Source: Prochlorococcus sp. AG-409-M05 (GTDB lineage: Bacteria; Cyanobacteriota; Cyanobacteriia; PCC-6307; Cyanobiaceae). Taken from it: a stretch of 64,000 bases of DNA. Within the stretch, counting starts at the first letter, position 1; each line of letters begins with the position of its first letter. This document shows, in pieces, positions 48,020 through 57,536 of the stretch. Both the position numbers and the translations under genes were made by a program. The stretch spans positions 1 through 64,000 of the forward strand of contig QCKJ01000004.1 in NCBI GenBank assembly GCA_003215435.1. Direction: 5' to 3'. The notes under the pieces were generated by a model that ran no database searches, was not told the DNA's origin, and saw only the letters and a program-made list of their open reading frames with translations.

Positions 48020-49045
48020 TTGAGAAGAGAAAGAATCCTCATAACAGGAGCCAGTGGCTGCGTTGGCCAGTACACAGTTTGCTGGCTTCTGAAAAACTCA
48101 GATGCAGAGCTTTTCCTTTGGCTACGAGATCCATCGAAATTGACTGCGATACCACTTCAGGAACCAAGAATTCATCTATTAGTTGGAGATCTCAGAGATA
48201 CAAAGCTTTTTGAAAAAGAACTCTCTACCATTACTAGAGTTATTCATACTGCTACTGCATGGGGAGACCCTAAACGGGCTCATCAAGTAAATATTGTTGC
48301 AGTCAAGAATATGCTTAATTGCCTCGATGATAAGACGATAAAGCAAATCATCTACTTTTCAACAGCAAGCATACTTAACAAGGACCTCAAACCATTACCT
48401 GAAGCCCTCTCCTATGGAACCGAATATATACAGACAAAAGCGCAATGTCTTAAAGAACTTGAAAGGCACCCACTTGCAAAAAAAATAATCGCAGTTTTTC
48501 CCACCCTAGTTTTTGGAGGAAGAATAGACAGCACAGGCCCCTTCCCCACCAGTTATTTAACAGAAGGTTTAATGGAAGCAAGTCGTTGGCTTTGGCTGGC
48601 AAGATGGCTGAGAGTGGATTCAAAATTCCATTTCATTCATGCTGCAGATATCGCTTTTATTTGTGGTCATCTAGCTACTAATCCTCACAAGCCAAACCCA
48701 GAAGCAAATCAAGGTTCGCTAAGGAGGATTGTTTTAGCTCAGCCTTCGATATCTATAAATGAAGCCATTAAAAAGCTTTGCCTTTGGAGGGGGATAAAGC
48801 TCATGCCCGGCATCCCTCTCTGGGGTTGGCTGATAGAAGCTTTAACACAAGTTCTCCCGATAAGAATTAACGATTGGGATCGCTTCAGCATTAAACAGCG
48901 TTACTTCATCCACAATCCAATAACAAACCCAGAGCGTTTCGGAGGCCATAGCCACGCGGCAACTCTTGAAGAGGTCTTGGCCGATTCAGGATTACCAAAA
49001 GTAAGATCTCGCCCAAAAAGAGTTAGAATCGGAGTTAAGAGATAG
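48020..49045 (+). CDS. NAD-dependent epimerase/dehydratase family (SDR) protein
   Basis: This 341-residue extended SDR has an N-terminal Rossmann motif (RILITGASGCVGQYTVCWL) and RVIHTATAWGDP. Its catalytic Ser/Tyr/Lys region is IIYFSTASIL followed by YGTEYIQTKAQCL (Tyr-x-x-x-Lys as YIQTK). The C-terminal half resembles 3-beta-hydroxysteroid dehydrogenase/isomerase-like reductases. The only start that fits the N-terminus is TTG 48020. It lies between hemE and petE with gaps of 5 and 8 bases. The substrate is unknown; the position suggests pigment or lipid chemistry but this is inference. Confidence 0.75.
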   Translation: MRRERILITGASGCVGQYTVCWLLKNSDAELFLWLRDPSKLTAIPLQEPRIHLLVGDLRDTKLFEKELSTITRVIHTATAWGDPKRAHQVNIVAVKNMLNCLDDKTIKQIIYFSTASILNKDLKPLPEALSYGTEYIQTKAQCLKELERHPLAKKIIAVFPTLVFGGRIDSTGPFPTSYLTEGLMEASRWLWLARWLRVDSKFHFIHAADIAFICGHLATNPHKPNPEANQGSLRRIVLAQPSISINEAIKKLCLWRGIKLMPGIPLWGWLIEALTQVLPIRINDWDRFSIKQRYFIHNPITNPERFGGHSHAATLEEVLADSGLPKVRSRPKRVRIGVKR

Positions 49046-49053
49046 AAATCCTT

Positions 49054-49413
49054 ATGGCTTCATTGTTACGAGCAATTGCAACCACATTCTTTTCACTCCT
49101 TTTATTCCTTGGGATATCAGTTTCTTCTGCCCAAGCGTCGACTGTTGAAGTCAAGCTAGGAACAGATGCGGGCATGCTTGCTTTCGAACCCAGCACCGTA
49201 AATATCAGTGCTGGGGATTCAGTCAAGTTCGTTAACAACAAACTTGCTCCTCATAACGCCGTCTTTGATGGCCGCGAGGATCTAAGTCATCCTGACCTTG
49301 CTTTTGCTCCAGGTGAATCATGGGTTAAGACCTTTGACACCGCAGGAACTTACGAGTTCTATTGTGAGCCTCATAGAGGGGCTGGAATGGTAGGCAAAGT
49401 AGTTGTCAATTAA
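49054..49413 (+). CDS. petE: Plastocyanin precursor
   Basis: This 119-residue blue copper protein carries electrons from cytochrome b6f to photosystem I in the thylakoid lumen. The signal peptide (RAIATTFFSLLLFLGISVS, cleaved after AQA) is followed by STVEVKLGTDAGMLAF. Copper ligands are His in KLAPHNAVFDG and Cys, His and Met in EFYCEPHRGAGMVGKV. It is only 8 bases from the preceding SDR gene, so a promoter may lie inside that gene. A strong terminator (49446-49486) follows. Confidence 0.97.
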   Translation: MASLLRAIATTFFSLLLFLGISVSSAQASTVEVKLGTDAGMLAFEPSTVNISAGDSVKFVNNKLAPHNAVFDGREDLSHPDLAFAPGESWVKTFDTAGTYEFYCEPHRGAGMVGKVVVN

Positions 49414-49445
49414 AAAGACTAGGTATCGGTCTAAGACTAAGCACG

Positions 49446-49486
49446 AGCCAGCTTGGATCACATGGCTGACCCCAAGCTGGTTTTTT
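49446..49486 (+). terminator. Strong intrinsic terminator after petE
   Basis: CCAGCTTGG (49448-49456) pairs perfectly with CCAAGCTGG (49472-49480), and six T follow immediately. It lies 33 bases after the petE stop, which marks the end of that transcript. Confidence 0.85.
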
Positions 49487-49582
49487 ATTGATTAATTTTT
49501 TTTTACCAAAAGTCTTCTTATAAAAGATTGCAAAATCCCCACACTGGAGGGATTATTTATTTGATCTTTTAAAAGCCCGATA

Positions 49583-49807
49583 ATGTCAAGAGAAGGTTTT
49601 TCTGACTTTCTAAAGGCAGCAGAGCACCGTCTGACTTTAAGAGAGCAAGTAAAAAGCTGTAAAAACTACCATGAGATAATTAGTCTTGCTTATAGCTACG
49701 GGTTTCACATAACTCTAGATGATATTCAAAGGGAAAATACCTTTGCAGGAGTTGAGAATTGGTTTAAAACCAGCAAAATAAATCCGATTCGAAACCACTC
49801 CAGATAA
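49583..49807 (+). CDS. Nif11 domain-containing small protein
   Basis: This 74-residue protein begins MSREGFSDFLKAAEHRLTLR and continues CKNYHEIISLAYSYGFHITL, matching the Nif11 pattern (FL-x2-A-x-x-[DH]-x-x-L-x-x-x-[LV]...A-x-x-x-G-[FY]-x-[IF]). In peptide natural-product systems Nif11 domains act as leader peptides, but here there is no Gly-Gly cleavage site followed by a Cys/Ser/Thr-rich core, and no lanthipeptide synthetase nearby; the C-terminal tail is basic (SKINPIRNHSR). It is more likely a free-standing Nif11 protein of unknown role. It lies between the petE terminator and clpB. Confidence 0.7.
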   Translation: MSREGFSDFLKAAEHRLTLREQVKSCKNYHEIISLAYSYGFHITLDDIQRENTFAGVENWFKTSKINPIRNHSR

Positions 49808-49962
49808 ATAGTCTTTAAAGCTCTCTGAATTAGATTTTCAAAAACAACCTCCCAAGTTCTTCTCATCTGAAGTTGAAGTTGCCGAACATATTAGATCGGT
49901 TTACCTCCTTATTTTTTTAATCAAAGAATGTTAAACAACCTTATTAGATAACTCTTTGATCA

Positions 49963-52554
49963 ATGGAACCCTCGCCTAATCAGTTTACAGATAAAGCTTG
50001 GGAGTCAATAGTTTCATCCCAGGCAATTGCTCAAGGACACAACCACCAACATCTTGAAACTGAGCACCTTCTATTTGCTCTAATAGAGAAAGATGAATTA
50101 ACTAAAAGAATTTTAGAAAAATCAAAATCATCTATAAATTCACTGAAGAGGTCTCTTAAGGAATACTTAAAGCGACAGCCAAAAATGCAGGATCGGCCTG
50201 ATTCTGTTTATCTAGGAAAAGCTCTAACTAAGTCTCTTGAGCGAGCAAAAGACTATGAACAATCCTTCCTAGACCAATACATATCAATAGAGCATCTTTT
50301 ACTCGCATTGTCCGAGGACAAACGATGTTGTCGTGAATTGCTTGAAAAAGAAAATTTAAGTACAGAAAATTTAAACCAAATTATTAAATCCATCCGAGGT
50401 AACCAAAAGGTGACAAACCAAAACTCAGAAGCGAATTATGAATCTCTCAAGAGATATGGAAGGGATCTAACTACTGCTGCACGGAAAGGAGAACTTGATC
50501 CAGTAATAGGGCGCGACGATGAGATTCGACGAACTATTCAGATTCTTAGCAGAAGGACTAAAAACAATCCTGTCCTAATAGGTGATCCTGGCGTAGGGAA
50601 AACAGCAATTGTTGAAGGGTTATCACAAAGAATCATCAATGGAGATGTACCAGCAGCACTTCAGAACCGCCAATTAATTTCTTTAGATATGGGTGCACTA
50701 ATAGCTGGTGCAAAATATCGAGGAGAGTTCGAAGAGCGACTAAAAGCTGTTTTAAAAGAAGTAACTTCATCAAATGGACAAATCATTCTTTTTATTGACG
50801 AAATACATACAGTTGTTGGAGCAGGTGCTACTGGAGGAGCTATGGATGCAAGCAATCTTCTTAAACCCATGCTTGCGAGAGGAGAACTACGTTGTATAGG
50901 GGCAACAACTCTTGATGAGCACCGACAGCATATTGAGAAGGACCCAGCCTTAGAGAGAAGGTTTCAACAAGTCTTCGTTGGGCAACCAACGGTAGAGGAC
51001 ACAATATCTATCCTTAGAGGATTAAAAGAGAGATATGAGGTCCATCATGGTGTTCGCATTGCTGATAATGCTCTTATAGCGGCTGCCTCCCTAAGTAATC
51101 GATATATATCAGACCGTTTCCTACCAGATAAAGCTATTGACCTCGTCGATGAATCTGCAGCAAAATTAAAAATGGAAATAACCTCAAAGCCTGAAGAAGT
51201 TGACGAAATTGACCGGAAGATATTGCAAATACAGATGGAGAAACTATCTCTAGAAAGAGAATCTGATTCTGCCAGTAGAGAGCGCCTTAAGAAATTAGAA
51301 ACTGATTTAAATGTTCTGAAAGTTCAACAAAGAGATCTGTCTTCAAGATGGGAAAAAGAGAAGCGCTCAATAAATAAAATTTCCACCTTGAAAGAGGAGA
51401 TAGAAAAAGTGCAATTGCGTATAGAGCAGGCAAAAAGAGATTACGACCTCAATAAAGCTGCTGAATTGGAATATGGGACACTTAACACCCTCCAAAAAAA
51501 GCTTATAGAGAACGAAGAGTCTCTCGCAAAGGGAGAAAACGCTGACGAAAAATCCCTTTTAAGGGAAGAAGTAACTGAGAACGATATAGCCGAAGTAATT
51601 GCCAAATGGACTGGAATACCTATTTCTAAGTTAGTTCAATCAGAGATGCAAAAATTACTCCATCTCGAGGATGAGCTGCATTTAAGAGTAATTGGTCAAA
51701 CTAAGCCCGTGAAGGCAGTTGCTGATGCGATCCAACGTTCTAGGGCAGGTATGTGTGATCCAAATAGGCCTATCGCAAGCTTCTTATTCCTGGGACCAAC
51801 TGGTGTTGGGAAGACAGAGTTATCAAAAGCTTTGGCAGCACAATTGTTTGATAGTGAGTCTGCAATGGTACGAATGGATATGAGCGAATTCATGGAAAAG
51901 CATACCGTTAGCAGGTTAATAGGAGCACCTCCCGGTTATGTGGGATATGAAGCTGGTGGACAACTCACTGAAGCGATCAGAAAAAGGCCATACTCAGTTA
52001 TCCTTTTTGACGAAGTAGAGAAAGCGCACCCGGATGTATTTAATGTCATGCTACAGATCCTTGACGATGGACGAGTAACAGATGGACAAGGGCGAACTGT
52101 AGACTTCACTAATACAGTTCTTATCCTTACAAGTAATATCGGCAGTCAGTCAATTTTGGAACTTGGTGGAGATGATCGAAAATTCAAAGAGATGGAACGA
52201 CGCGTAAACAATGCATTAAAAGAACAATTCCGGCCAGAGTTTCTTAATCGTTTGGACGAGTCAATTATCTTCCATAGTCTTGTAAAGGAAGAGTTGAGAG
52301 AGATCGTTTCTCTACAACTAAAACGACTAAACCAAAGACTTGCAGAACAAAAGCTAGGCCTTGAATTAACCAGTCAAGCCTCAGATTGGATTGCAAATGC
52401 TGGGTTTGACCCTGTCTATGGAGCGAGACCTCTCAAGCGTGCTATTCAAAGAGAGCTTGAGACACCTATTGCAAAAGCCATCCTAGAGGGGAGGTATTCA
52501 AGTGGAGAGATAGTCCATGTAGATGTGGCAGACGAAAAGATCATCTTGAGCTAG
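49963..52554 (+). CDS. clpB: ATP-dependent chaperone ClpB
   Basis: This 863-residue AAA+ disaggregase has the N-terminal Clp-N repeats ([20 protein letters not shown] and [17 protein letters not shown]). The first ATPase domain has Walker A GDPGVGKT near 207, the second has GPTGVGKT near 611. A long coiled-coil middle domain (about 410-530) distinguishes ClpB from ClpC. It rescues aggregated proteins with DnaK. Full-length with clean motifs. Its stop is 6 bases from the convergent hupE stop. Confidence 0.96.
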   Translation: MEPSPNQFTDKAWESIVSSQAIAQGHNHQHLETEHLLFALIEKDELTKRILEKSKSSINSLKRSLKEYLKRQPKMQDRPDSVYLGKALTKSLERAKDYEQSFLDQYISIEHLLLALSEDKRCCRELLEKENLSTENLNQIIKSIRGNQKVTNQNSEANYESLKRYGRDLTTAARKGELDPVIGRDDEIRRTIQILSRRTKNNPVLIGDPGVGKTAIVEGLSQRIINGDVPAALQNRQLISLDMGALIAGAKYRGEFEERLKAVLKEVTSSNGQIILFIDEIHTVVGAGATGGAMDASNLLKPMLARGELRCIGATTLDEHRQHIEKDPALERRFQQVFVGQPTVEDTISILRGLKERYEVHHGVRIADNALIAAASLSNRYISDRFLPDKAIDLVDESAAKLKMEITSKPEEVDEIDRKILQIQMEKLSLERESDSASRERLKKLETDLNVLKVQQRDLSSRWEKEKRSINKISTLKEEIEKVQLRIEQAKRDYDLNKAAELEYGTLNTLQKKLIENEESLAKGENADEKSLLREEVTENDIAEVIAKWTGIPISKLVQSEMQKLLHLEDELHLRVIGQTKPVKAVADAIQRSRAGMCDPNRPIASFLFLGPTGVGKTELSKALAAQLFDSESAMVRMDMSEFMEKHTVSRLIGAPPGYVGYEAGGQLTEAIRKRPYSVILFDEVEKAHPDVFNVMLQILDDGRVTDGQGRTVDFTNTVLILTSNIGSQSILELGGDDRKFKEMERRVNNALKEQFRPEFLNRLDESIIFHSLVKEELREIVSLQLKRLNQRLAEQKLGLELTSQASDWIANAGFDPVYGARPLKRAIQRELETPIAKAILEGRYSSGEIVHVDVADEKIILS

Positions 52555-52560
52555 ACCTTT

Positions 52561-53175
52561 TCAATTCAAAAGCGTTCCGTAGGTCATTGAGAGTCCTATA
52601 CCAATAAGAGCCCCAGCAACAAAAGTCTTGTGATCAAAAGCCTTTTGAACCAACAAAATTCCTGTTGTTATAAGTATCGCCTCACTAAGTAATAAGCCTA
52701 AAAAATAACCAGCCAATGGGGTTGGCTCCGAACCAACCATCAACCCCGCCAGAACATAACCATGCATAACGATAAAAGGAACGATCCATGTTGGACTCAA
52801 TCTCCTAACAAGAACCAACGCTGATACCACTAAACTCAAACCCATAACCATTTCAGAACCTGGAATGGATGGAATGATGAAAGCAAATAAAGATCCAACC
52901 ATCCCAAATCCAAGTAGGGCTGGGATCCATCGAAGAGAAGTTACCAACGCTGTCATCCCAATGGAAGAGAGGAACAAAAGGTGATCAAGTCCCAAGAGGG
53001 GATGAGCCAAGCCACTAACAAAACCCTGGAACAGTGAGAATGGTTCTATTTGTCCTTCCAAAGGATGATGAGCATTTGCTTGCGGCAAAAAAACTGTTAA
53101 TAAGACAGCAATTCCAGCTAAAGCCCATCTAAAAAAAACATGGGGCAAAGCAACTCGATCAGACATGGTTTTCAT
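52561..53175 (-). CDS. HupE/UreJ family membrane protein
   Basis: This protein of about 204 residues has a signal-like N-terminus (FFRWALAGIAVLLTVFLP) cleaved near ANAHHPLEG, leaving a mature N-terminal His pair, then about six hydrophobic helices. The family motif HPLLGLDHLLFLSSIGM (H-P-x-x-G-x-D-H) is present in helix 1. HupE/UreJ proteins are linked to nickel or cobalt transport; Prochlorococcus needs Ni for superoxide dismutase and urease. I use ATG 53175 in preference to a TTG at 53202. Alternative ATG at 53166. Confidence 0.85.
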   Translation of the reverse strand: MKTMSDRVALPHVFFRWALAGIAVLLTVFLPQANAHHPLEGQIEPFSLFQGFVSGLAHPLLGLDHLLFLSSIGMTALVTSLRWIPALLGFGMVGSLFAFIIPSIPGSEMVMGLSLVVSALVLVRRLSPTWIVPFIVMHGYVLAGLMVGSEPTPLAGYFLGLLLSEAILITTGILLVQKAFDHKTFVAGALIGIGLSMTYGTLLN

Positions 53176-53340
53176 GAAAAAGCTCTTTTTGGTTAATCTC
53201 AATAGGTTTGTTCCTCCATACTATTTATCGAGCTATTCAAAACTAGCCAGATAAATTAGGTGGTTTGACCATATTCTTGCCGAACTAAGCATTCAAAGAA
53301 CCAATCTAGCAATTGAAAAGTTTGTTTTTAGTTAAATCAT

Positions 53341-53826
53341 CTACGGTTTGATTTCGAACCATGAAGGGATTGATCTAAAAGAAGCAGTGTTTTTTTCGTT
53401 CTCATGTGCAAGGACCTGCCAACAACACGTTCGCCGACGATCACGCTCAAGCAAGATCTTATTAGACCATTGCCAAACCAAATTCGCAGTAAATTCCATC
53501 CCAACATTAGGCATAACCCTTAAATCCAAAGCACCTTTCTCATGAAGCTTTTGCCATTCGCTCAAAAGCGGGTCATCAGAATTAACTAGAAATGTATGGT
53601 CAAATTGACTACGCAACTTTTCTTCAAGAGGTCTCAAACTTGAAAAATCAACTACAAACCCAAATTCATCAAGTTTTTTTGCAGCAAACCATAAAGTAAA
53701 GCTTCGACTATACCCATGAACAAAATGACAATGGCCTTTGTGTCTCCACTGCCTATGGCAACAGGGATAGTCAGCAAAGTGCTTACTACAAGAATATTCA
53801 AAAGGAGGCAATGAATCTATGGACAT
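53341..53826 (-). CDS. 6-pyruvoyl-tetrahydropterin synthase/QueD family protein (variant zinc site)
   Basis: This 161-residue tunnelling-fold protein starts from ATG 53826. The first zinc His is in SCSKHFADYPC and the catalytic Cys plus second His in GHCHFVHGYSRSF, where the usual HGH is HGY, so the third zinc ligand is a Tyr. The catalytic Asp-His is in FDHTFLVNSDDP and the substrate-binding Glu in LAHENEKNT. It therefore belongs to the family, but possibly to a separate subfamily with altered chemistry or metal binding. It sits beside hupE and hisIE without a clear operon. Whether it serves queuosine, pterin or another route cannot be read from the sequence. Confidence 0.75.
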   Translation of the reverse strand: MSIDSLPPFEYSCSKHFADYPCCHRQWRHKGHCHFVHGYSRSFTLWFAAKKLDEFGFVVDFSSLRPLEEKLRSQFDHTFLVNSDDPLLSEWQKLHEKGALDLRVMPNVGMEFTANLVWQWSNKILLERDRRRTCCWQVLAHENEKNTASFRSIPSWFEIKP

Positions 53827-53888
53827 AAAAAGGATCTTTAACAACACTAAAAAGGATCCAGGCCTTTACCCTGTTTATCTATTGAACA

Positions 53889-54554
53889 ATGCAATCAGTG
53901 AACTCAACCTTCATCAATAAACTCCGTTTTAACGAAAGCGGCCTTATACCAGCCATAGCGCAAGACTGGCTAGATGGGACAGTACTCATGATGGCCTGGA
54001 TGAACAGATCCGCGATTGAACACACAATTAAAAAAGGTGAAGTCCACTATTGGAGTCGATCAAGAAATGTTCTATGGCATAAGGGCGCTACTAGTGGACA
54101 TACTCAGATACTGAAAGAAATTAGGTACGATTGCGATGCTGATACCATTCTTCTTACTGTAGAGCAGACAGGGTTAGTCTCATGCCATACAGGTGCTAGA
54201 AGCTGTTTCTTCGGGGAAAGCGATAAAGATACTCAAGGAGGAGAACATGCACTGCCACCTCCTTCGGATTCATGCAACACACTCTTTCAAACAATAGAAG
54301 GCCGTAAAGCAAACCCAGAGAAAAATAGTTATACCAATAAATTATTAAATGCTGGAGACAATCAAATCCTCAAAAAAATTGGGGAAGAAAGTGCAGAGTT
54401 TGTCATGGCCTGCAAAGACGAAGATAAAGAGTCCATAGCCAATGAAGCTGCTGATCTGCTTTTTCACATTCAAGTGGCTCTTTCTCACCACAATGTTTCC
54501 TGGAGAGATGTCCTGGGTGTTCTCACTAGCAGAAGAAATGGCCCTAGACGTTAA
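53889..54554 (+). CDS. hisI: Phosphoribosyl-AMP cyclohydrolase/phosphoribosyl-ATP pyrophosphatase (HisIE)
   Basis: This 221-residue bifunctional protein catalyses the second and third steps of histidine synthesis. The N-terminal HisI half contains [20 protein letters not shown], the zinc/metal Cys and Asp residues of [17 protein letters not shown], and [11 protein letters not shown]. The C-terminal HisE half contains [18 protein letters not shown] and [19 protein letters not shown]. The linker between is about 30 residues with low complexity. Length is normal for the fused form. It is divergently oriented from the QueD-like gene with about 60 bases between. Confidence 0.95.
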   Translation: MQSVNSTFINKLRFNESGLIPAIAQDWLDGTVLMMAWMNRSAIEHTIKKGEVHYWSRSRNVLWHKGATSGHTQILKEIRYDCDADTILLTVEQTGLVSCHTGARSCFFGESDKDTQGGEHALPPPSDSCNTLFQTIEGRKANPEKNSYTNKLLNAGDNQILKKIGEESAEFVMACKDEDKESIANEAADLLFHIQVALSHHNVSWRDVLGVLTSRRNGPRR

Positions 54555-54618
54555 AAAGATTTCCAGAAAGTTTTCATGAATGACTAAGAAGAAGCCAGCT
54601 GATCAGTCCATTGCACTT

Positions 54619-55104
54619 TTAATTCAACCCAACTCCTCTTGCCATAAGAGTTGCAAGGAGTGGAATTGTTGCAAAGCCAATTAACTCAATATTAATTATC
54701 AGACCAAGCCTTCTAACCAAAGCCTCGGAGACTTCCGGCAATTCTCCCCTCCTTAAAGGTATTACCCAAAGGATGTAAGTAATTGTTGGATAAAGAGATA
54801 ATGCACCTACTGACAAGAAAACCCCAACTTTTATCCAAAACAGCGGGTTGTGGGTATAGAAATCTGGTCCCTGCCCAAAATACAAAACTCGTAATAACCC
54901 ACTAACAAGTAAAAGCAGTCCTGCTATGCCATAAACGATGTCTGAGGCAACCATATATATCGCCTGCGTTCGATCAGGTGAAGACTTCAATAATTTTCTT
55001 TCAAAAGCTAATGCAGTAAAACAGAGCATAAAGCTCACATAATGGATATAGGCTAGACCAGCAGTTTTTAAAGTCTCACTTGAAGCAATGGTTCCAAACG
55101 GCAT
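54619..55104 (-). CDS. DUF2214 family membrane protein
   Basis: This protein of about 161 residues has four hydrophobic helices (AYIHYVSFMLCFTALAFERK; IVYGIAGLLLLVSGLLRVLY; VGVFLSVGALSLYPTITYIL; IINIELIGFATIPLLATLMA). The opening AYIHYVSFMLCF and the second-helix LRVLYFGQGPDFYTHNPLFW resemble DUF2214, a family of bacterial membrane proteins of unknown role. His residues in the first helices could bind heme, but this is a guess. A GTG at 55149 would add 15 residues; I use ATG 55104. Confidence 0.7.
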   Translation of the reverse strand: MPFGTIASSETLKTAGLAYIHYVSFMLCFTALAFERKLLKSSPDRTQAIYMVASDIVYGIAGLLLLVSGLLRVLYFGQGPDFYTHNPLFWIKVGVFLSVGALSLYPTITYILWVIPLRRGELPEVSEALVRRLGLIINIELIGFATIPLLATLMARGVGLN

Positions 55105-55323
55105 GTGAATAAAGCAATGTGGGTTTAACCCTAGCGAAATTGAGTTCACTTGATTTGTCTTCGAATTTGACTTTCTCCATCACAAGCCAAATAAAGAGAT
55201 CAAAAACGGCACCTTGAAAAGGATCTCTGAATAAGGTAAAAAATATAAATTCAGTACTCTTTATTACACGTGCAGAATGTAAACATTTTGGACCTAAGTT
55301 AAATAAGACTGGAGGAACCAAAG

Positions 55324-56247
55324 ATGAGTTCTTTAAGTGCATTCTTAGGTGAAATTGGAAAGCATCAGCTCTTAACCCCCGAACAAGAGCTGACAATGGG
55401 GCGCAAAGTTCAGGCAATGTTGGCTTTAACTAGTCCGTGTCAACTCGCAGGAGGGGAAGGTAAGGCATGTGAATACACAGAAGAGGAACTTCGCACTATT
55501 CGCCTAGGGGAAAAAGCAAAAAACAAGATGATCACCTCAAATCTAAGGCTTGTTGTGAATCTGGCTAAGCGTTATCAAGGAAAAGGCTTGGATCTCCTAG
55601 ACCTAATACAGGAAGGTACTCTTGGACTCACAAGAGCTGTTGAGAAATATGATCCAAAACGAGGGCATCGATTCTCTACATATGCATATTGGTGGATACG
55701 TCAGGGACTAAATAGGGCTCTATCAACTCAAAGTCGCACTATTCGGATCCCTGTCAACGTTAATGAAAAGCTAACCAAACTAAGAGCAGCAAAGTCACGC
55801 TTGATGCAAGCAAATGGAGTTACTCCGACTTCTGAACAACTATCAAACACACTAGATTTAAGTCTAGTAGAAGTTGAAGAATTACTTACTTGTGAATTGC
55901 GTAGTATCACGGTGAGTCTCCAAGGAATAGTCAAGTCCAAGTCTGATCCCAATGAACTTGTAGATATTATTGCTAGTGATGACACTCCACCTATGGAGCT
56001 TGCAGAGATTAATGAGCGAAGTGCATCTGTTTGGGCTTTACTTGAGCAAGCCAACCTTACTCCTAAAGAACAGATGGTAATAAAGTTACGGTTTGGATTA
56101 GATGGATCAAATGAGTGGAGAACTTTAGCTGAAGTTGCTCGCCACATGAATTGCAGCAGGGAATATTCTCGACAAGTTGTTCAGCGAGCCCTTAGGAAAC
56201 TTCGAAGAACAGGTTTCCAGAATGGTTTGTTGGAAAACGAAATGTAA
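55324..56247 (+). CDS. RNA polymerase sigma factor, group 2-like
   Basis: This 307-residue sigma-70 family factor lacks region 1.1. Region 1.2 is at residues 3-30 (SAFLGEIGKHQLLTPEQEL), region 2 at about 75-140 (RLVVNLAKRYQGKGLDLLDL, KYDPKRGHRFSTYAYWWIRQ), region 3 at about 150-220, and region 4 with its helix-turn-helix in TLAEVARHMNCSREYSRQVV. Region 2.4 residues fit -10 recognition like the housekeeping factor. Cyanobacteria carry several such factors for stress and circadian control. It has its own upstream space (175 bases) and a good GGAGG ribosome site. Promoter targets unknown. Confidence 0.92.
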   Translation: MSSLSAFLGEIGKHQLLTPEQELTMGRKVQAMLALTSPCQLAGGEGKACEYTEEELRTIRLGEKAKNKMITSNLRLVVNLAKRYQGKGLDLLDLIQEGTLGLTRAVEKYDPKRGHRFSTYAYWWIRQGLNRALSTQSRTIRIPVNVNEKLTKLRAAKSRLMQANGVTPTSEQLSNTLDLSLVEVEELLTCELRSITVSLQGIVKSKSDPNELVDIIASDDTPPMELAEINERSASVWALLEQANLTPKEQMVIKLRFGLDGSNEWRTLAEVARHMNCSREYSRQVVQRALRKLRRTGFQNGLLENEM

Positions 56248-56321
56248 ACACTTTCTAAGAGACAAATCTCCTATAAACACAGACATCTCACAGTAAATAG
56301 TTTTCCTTCGCTTTACGGCTA

Positions 56322-56636
56322 ATGTCCAAATGGACTCCTGAATTTGAGGAAGAGTTGGTACTCCTAATAAAAGACTGGTTAAAAAGTCAAGGGCATACCC
56401 AAGCAGACCTTGGAAGAAGTCTTCAAGCCTCTTCAACTCGAATGCCAGCAATACTGGAGGTACTACAGAAGGAACACCGTTTAGGTGGACTACCAAGAAT
56501 GATTACTAGGCTTTGCGAAATTGAAGCTGAATGGACAAGTACCTCCATGATCATTCATAAAGAGAAAGAACCTCTAGATCCATTTGGCCAATTAGATCTT
56601 TTATTAGAAGAGATTCGTGATGACTGTGAGCAATAG
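56322..56636 (+). CDS. Small conserved protein with HTH-like segment
   Basis: This 104-residue protein is encoded 74 bases after the sigma factor on the same strand. Residues 11-50 (LLIKDWLKSQGHTQADLGRS, then LQASSTRMPAILEVLQKEH) resemble an XRE-like helix-turn-helix with Q-A-D-L-G-x-S-L at the first helix of the motif. No larger domain is visible. It could be a small DNA-binding partner, possibly co-transcribed with the sigma factor. I do not recognise the family for certain. Confidence 0.6.
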   Translation: MSKWTPEFEEELVLLIKDWLKSQGHTQADLGRSLQASSTRMPAILEVLQKEHRLGGLPRMITRLCEIEAEWTSTSMIIHKEKEPLDPFGQLDLLLEEIRDDCEQ

Positions 56637-56702
56637 TTTCACCTAGGCTTAAAAAATGCTGTCACCAAAAAGATTTCAAACATTATCTCGTCACAATAAA
56701 AA

Positions 56703-57227
56703 TCATTCTGACCAAAGCAAAGACAACCAGGTTGTTCCAGGGGAAGGATCTGTTCTCTCTACTCTGTGTAGGCGATGAGGAGAAAGGTACATGTAGTCAC
56801 CTACGCTTAAATCAAGGTTTTCATCAGGTGATTTAAAACGCAACCTTGCACTCCCCCTCAAAAGAACAAACCATTCATGTTGTGATTGGTTGTACCAACC
56901 CTCAACTGGGCTCTTAGCCGAACAAGAAATAATTAATTCCAATCGCCACTTCTCACCTCCCTTAAGCAATAGTTTTCTTTCCTGCCCTTCTAAAGGGGAC
57001 TTCAATCGAAGCAAATTACTTTTTAAAGGGGTCGAATCCAAATAGGACAATTCCCCCCACCGTCGGCCAATTTCATATCCCCATGATCTGGCTAATTGAA
57101 CAACTTGGTTGTGGTCGGTGCAATCTTTCAAAAGACGACGTCTTTCAGGAAACTCATCTAGGGAGTCCACCATCTGATTTAAATGCTTTACCTTCTCAAG
57201 AAAAAGGTGGAGATCATTTTCAGCCAT
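56703..57227 (-). CDS. Nif11-cupin fusion protein
   Basis: This 174-residue protein has two parts. The first 60 residues follow the Nif11 pattern (FLEKVKHLNQMVDSLDEFPE, then VVQLARSWGYEIGRRWGELS). The second, from about 80, is a cupin barrel: EWFVLLRGSARLRFKSPDEN, the DYMYLSPHRLHRVERTDPSP loop with two His residues, and the final W-LSLLW strand. Metal ligands are His in QHEWF and the two His in the loop, enough for a mononuclear site. Nif11 domains are usually leaders for modified peptides; here one is fused to a cupin, an unusual arrangement. Function unknown. Confidence 0.75.
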   Translation of the reverse strand: MAENDLHLFLEKVKHLNQMVDSLDEFPERRRLLKDCTDHNQVVQLARSWGYEIGRRWGELSYLDSTPLKSNLLRLKSPLEGQERKLLLKGGEKWRLELIISCSAKSPVEGWYNQSQHEWFVLLRGSARLRFKSPDENLDLSVGDYMYLSPHRLHRVERTDPSPGTTWLSLLWSE

Positions 57228-57536
57228 GTACTACCTATATAGGAGAATTCTTGAATCTTTATCATTAGGAAGCAACGTAATACACCATTCTCCAAAGAAA
57301 GGTTTTACATAAAGATCCAGGACATTTTAAGGTGTTGAACCTAAGCCGTCCCATTAGGAGGTTCAGAAAGAGTATTAATTGACAAGTGTTAAGCCTGAAT
57401 TTAAAAACAATGATTTAAGCAGCTATGTCTAGATGATCTAGGGGCTCAAAAAATATTTGGAATCATTTCTAATAGATATTAACTTTGATTTTTCCGTATC
57501 TTATGAGTCAGAATAAAAAAATGTTCTAACTTTTAG
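57228..57536. other. Intergenic region between the Nif11-cupin gene and the c6-like gene
   Basis: These 309 bases lie between divergent genes and should carry both promoters. The sequence is AT-rich. I see no further gene and no clear repeat or hairpin. Confidence 0.4.

Noticed and set aside
49583-49807. Lanthipeptide (prochlorosin-type) precursor
   Set aside because: The product has a Nif11 domain but no Gly-Gly site and no Cys/Ser/Thr-rich core, and no LanM-like gene is nearby.
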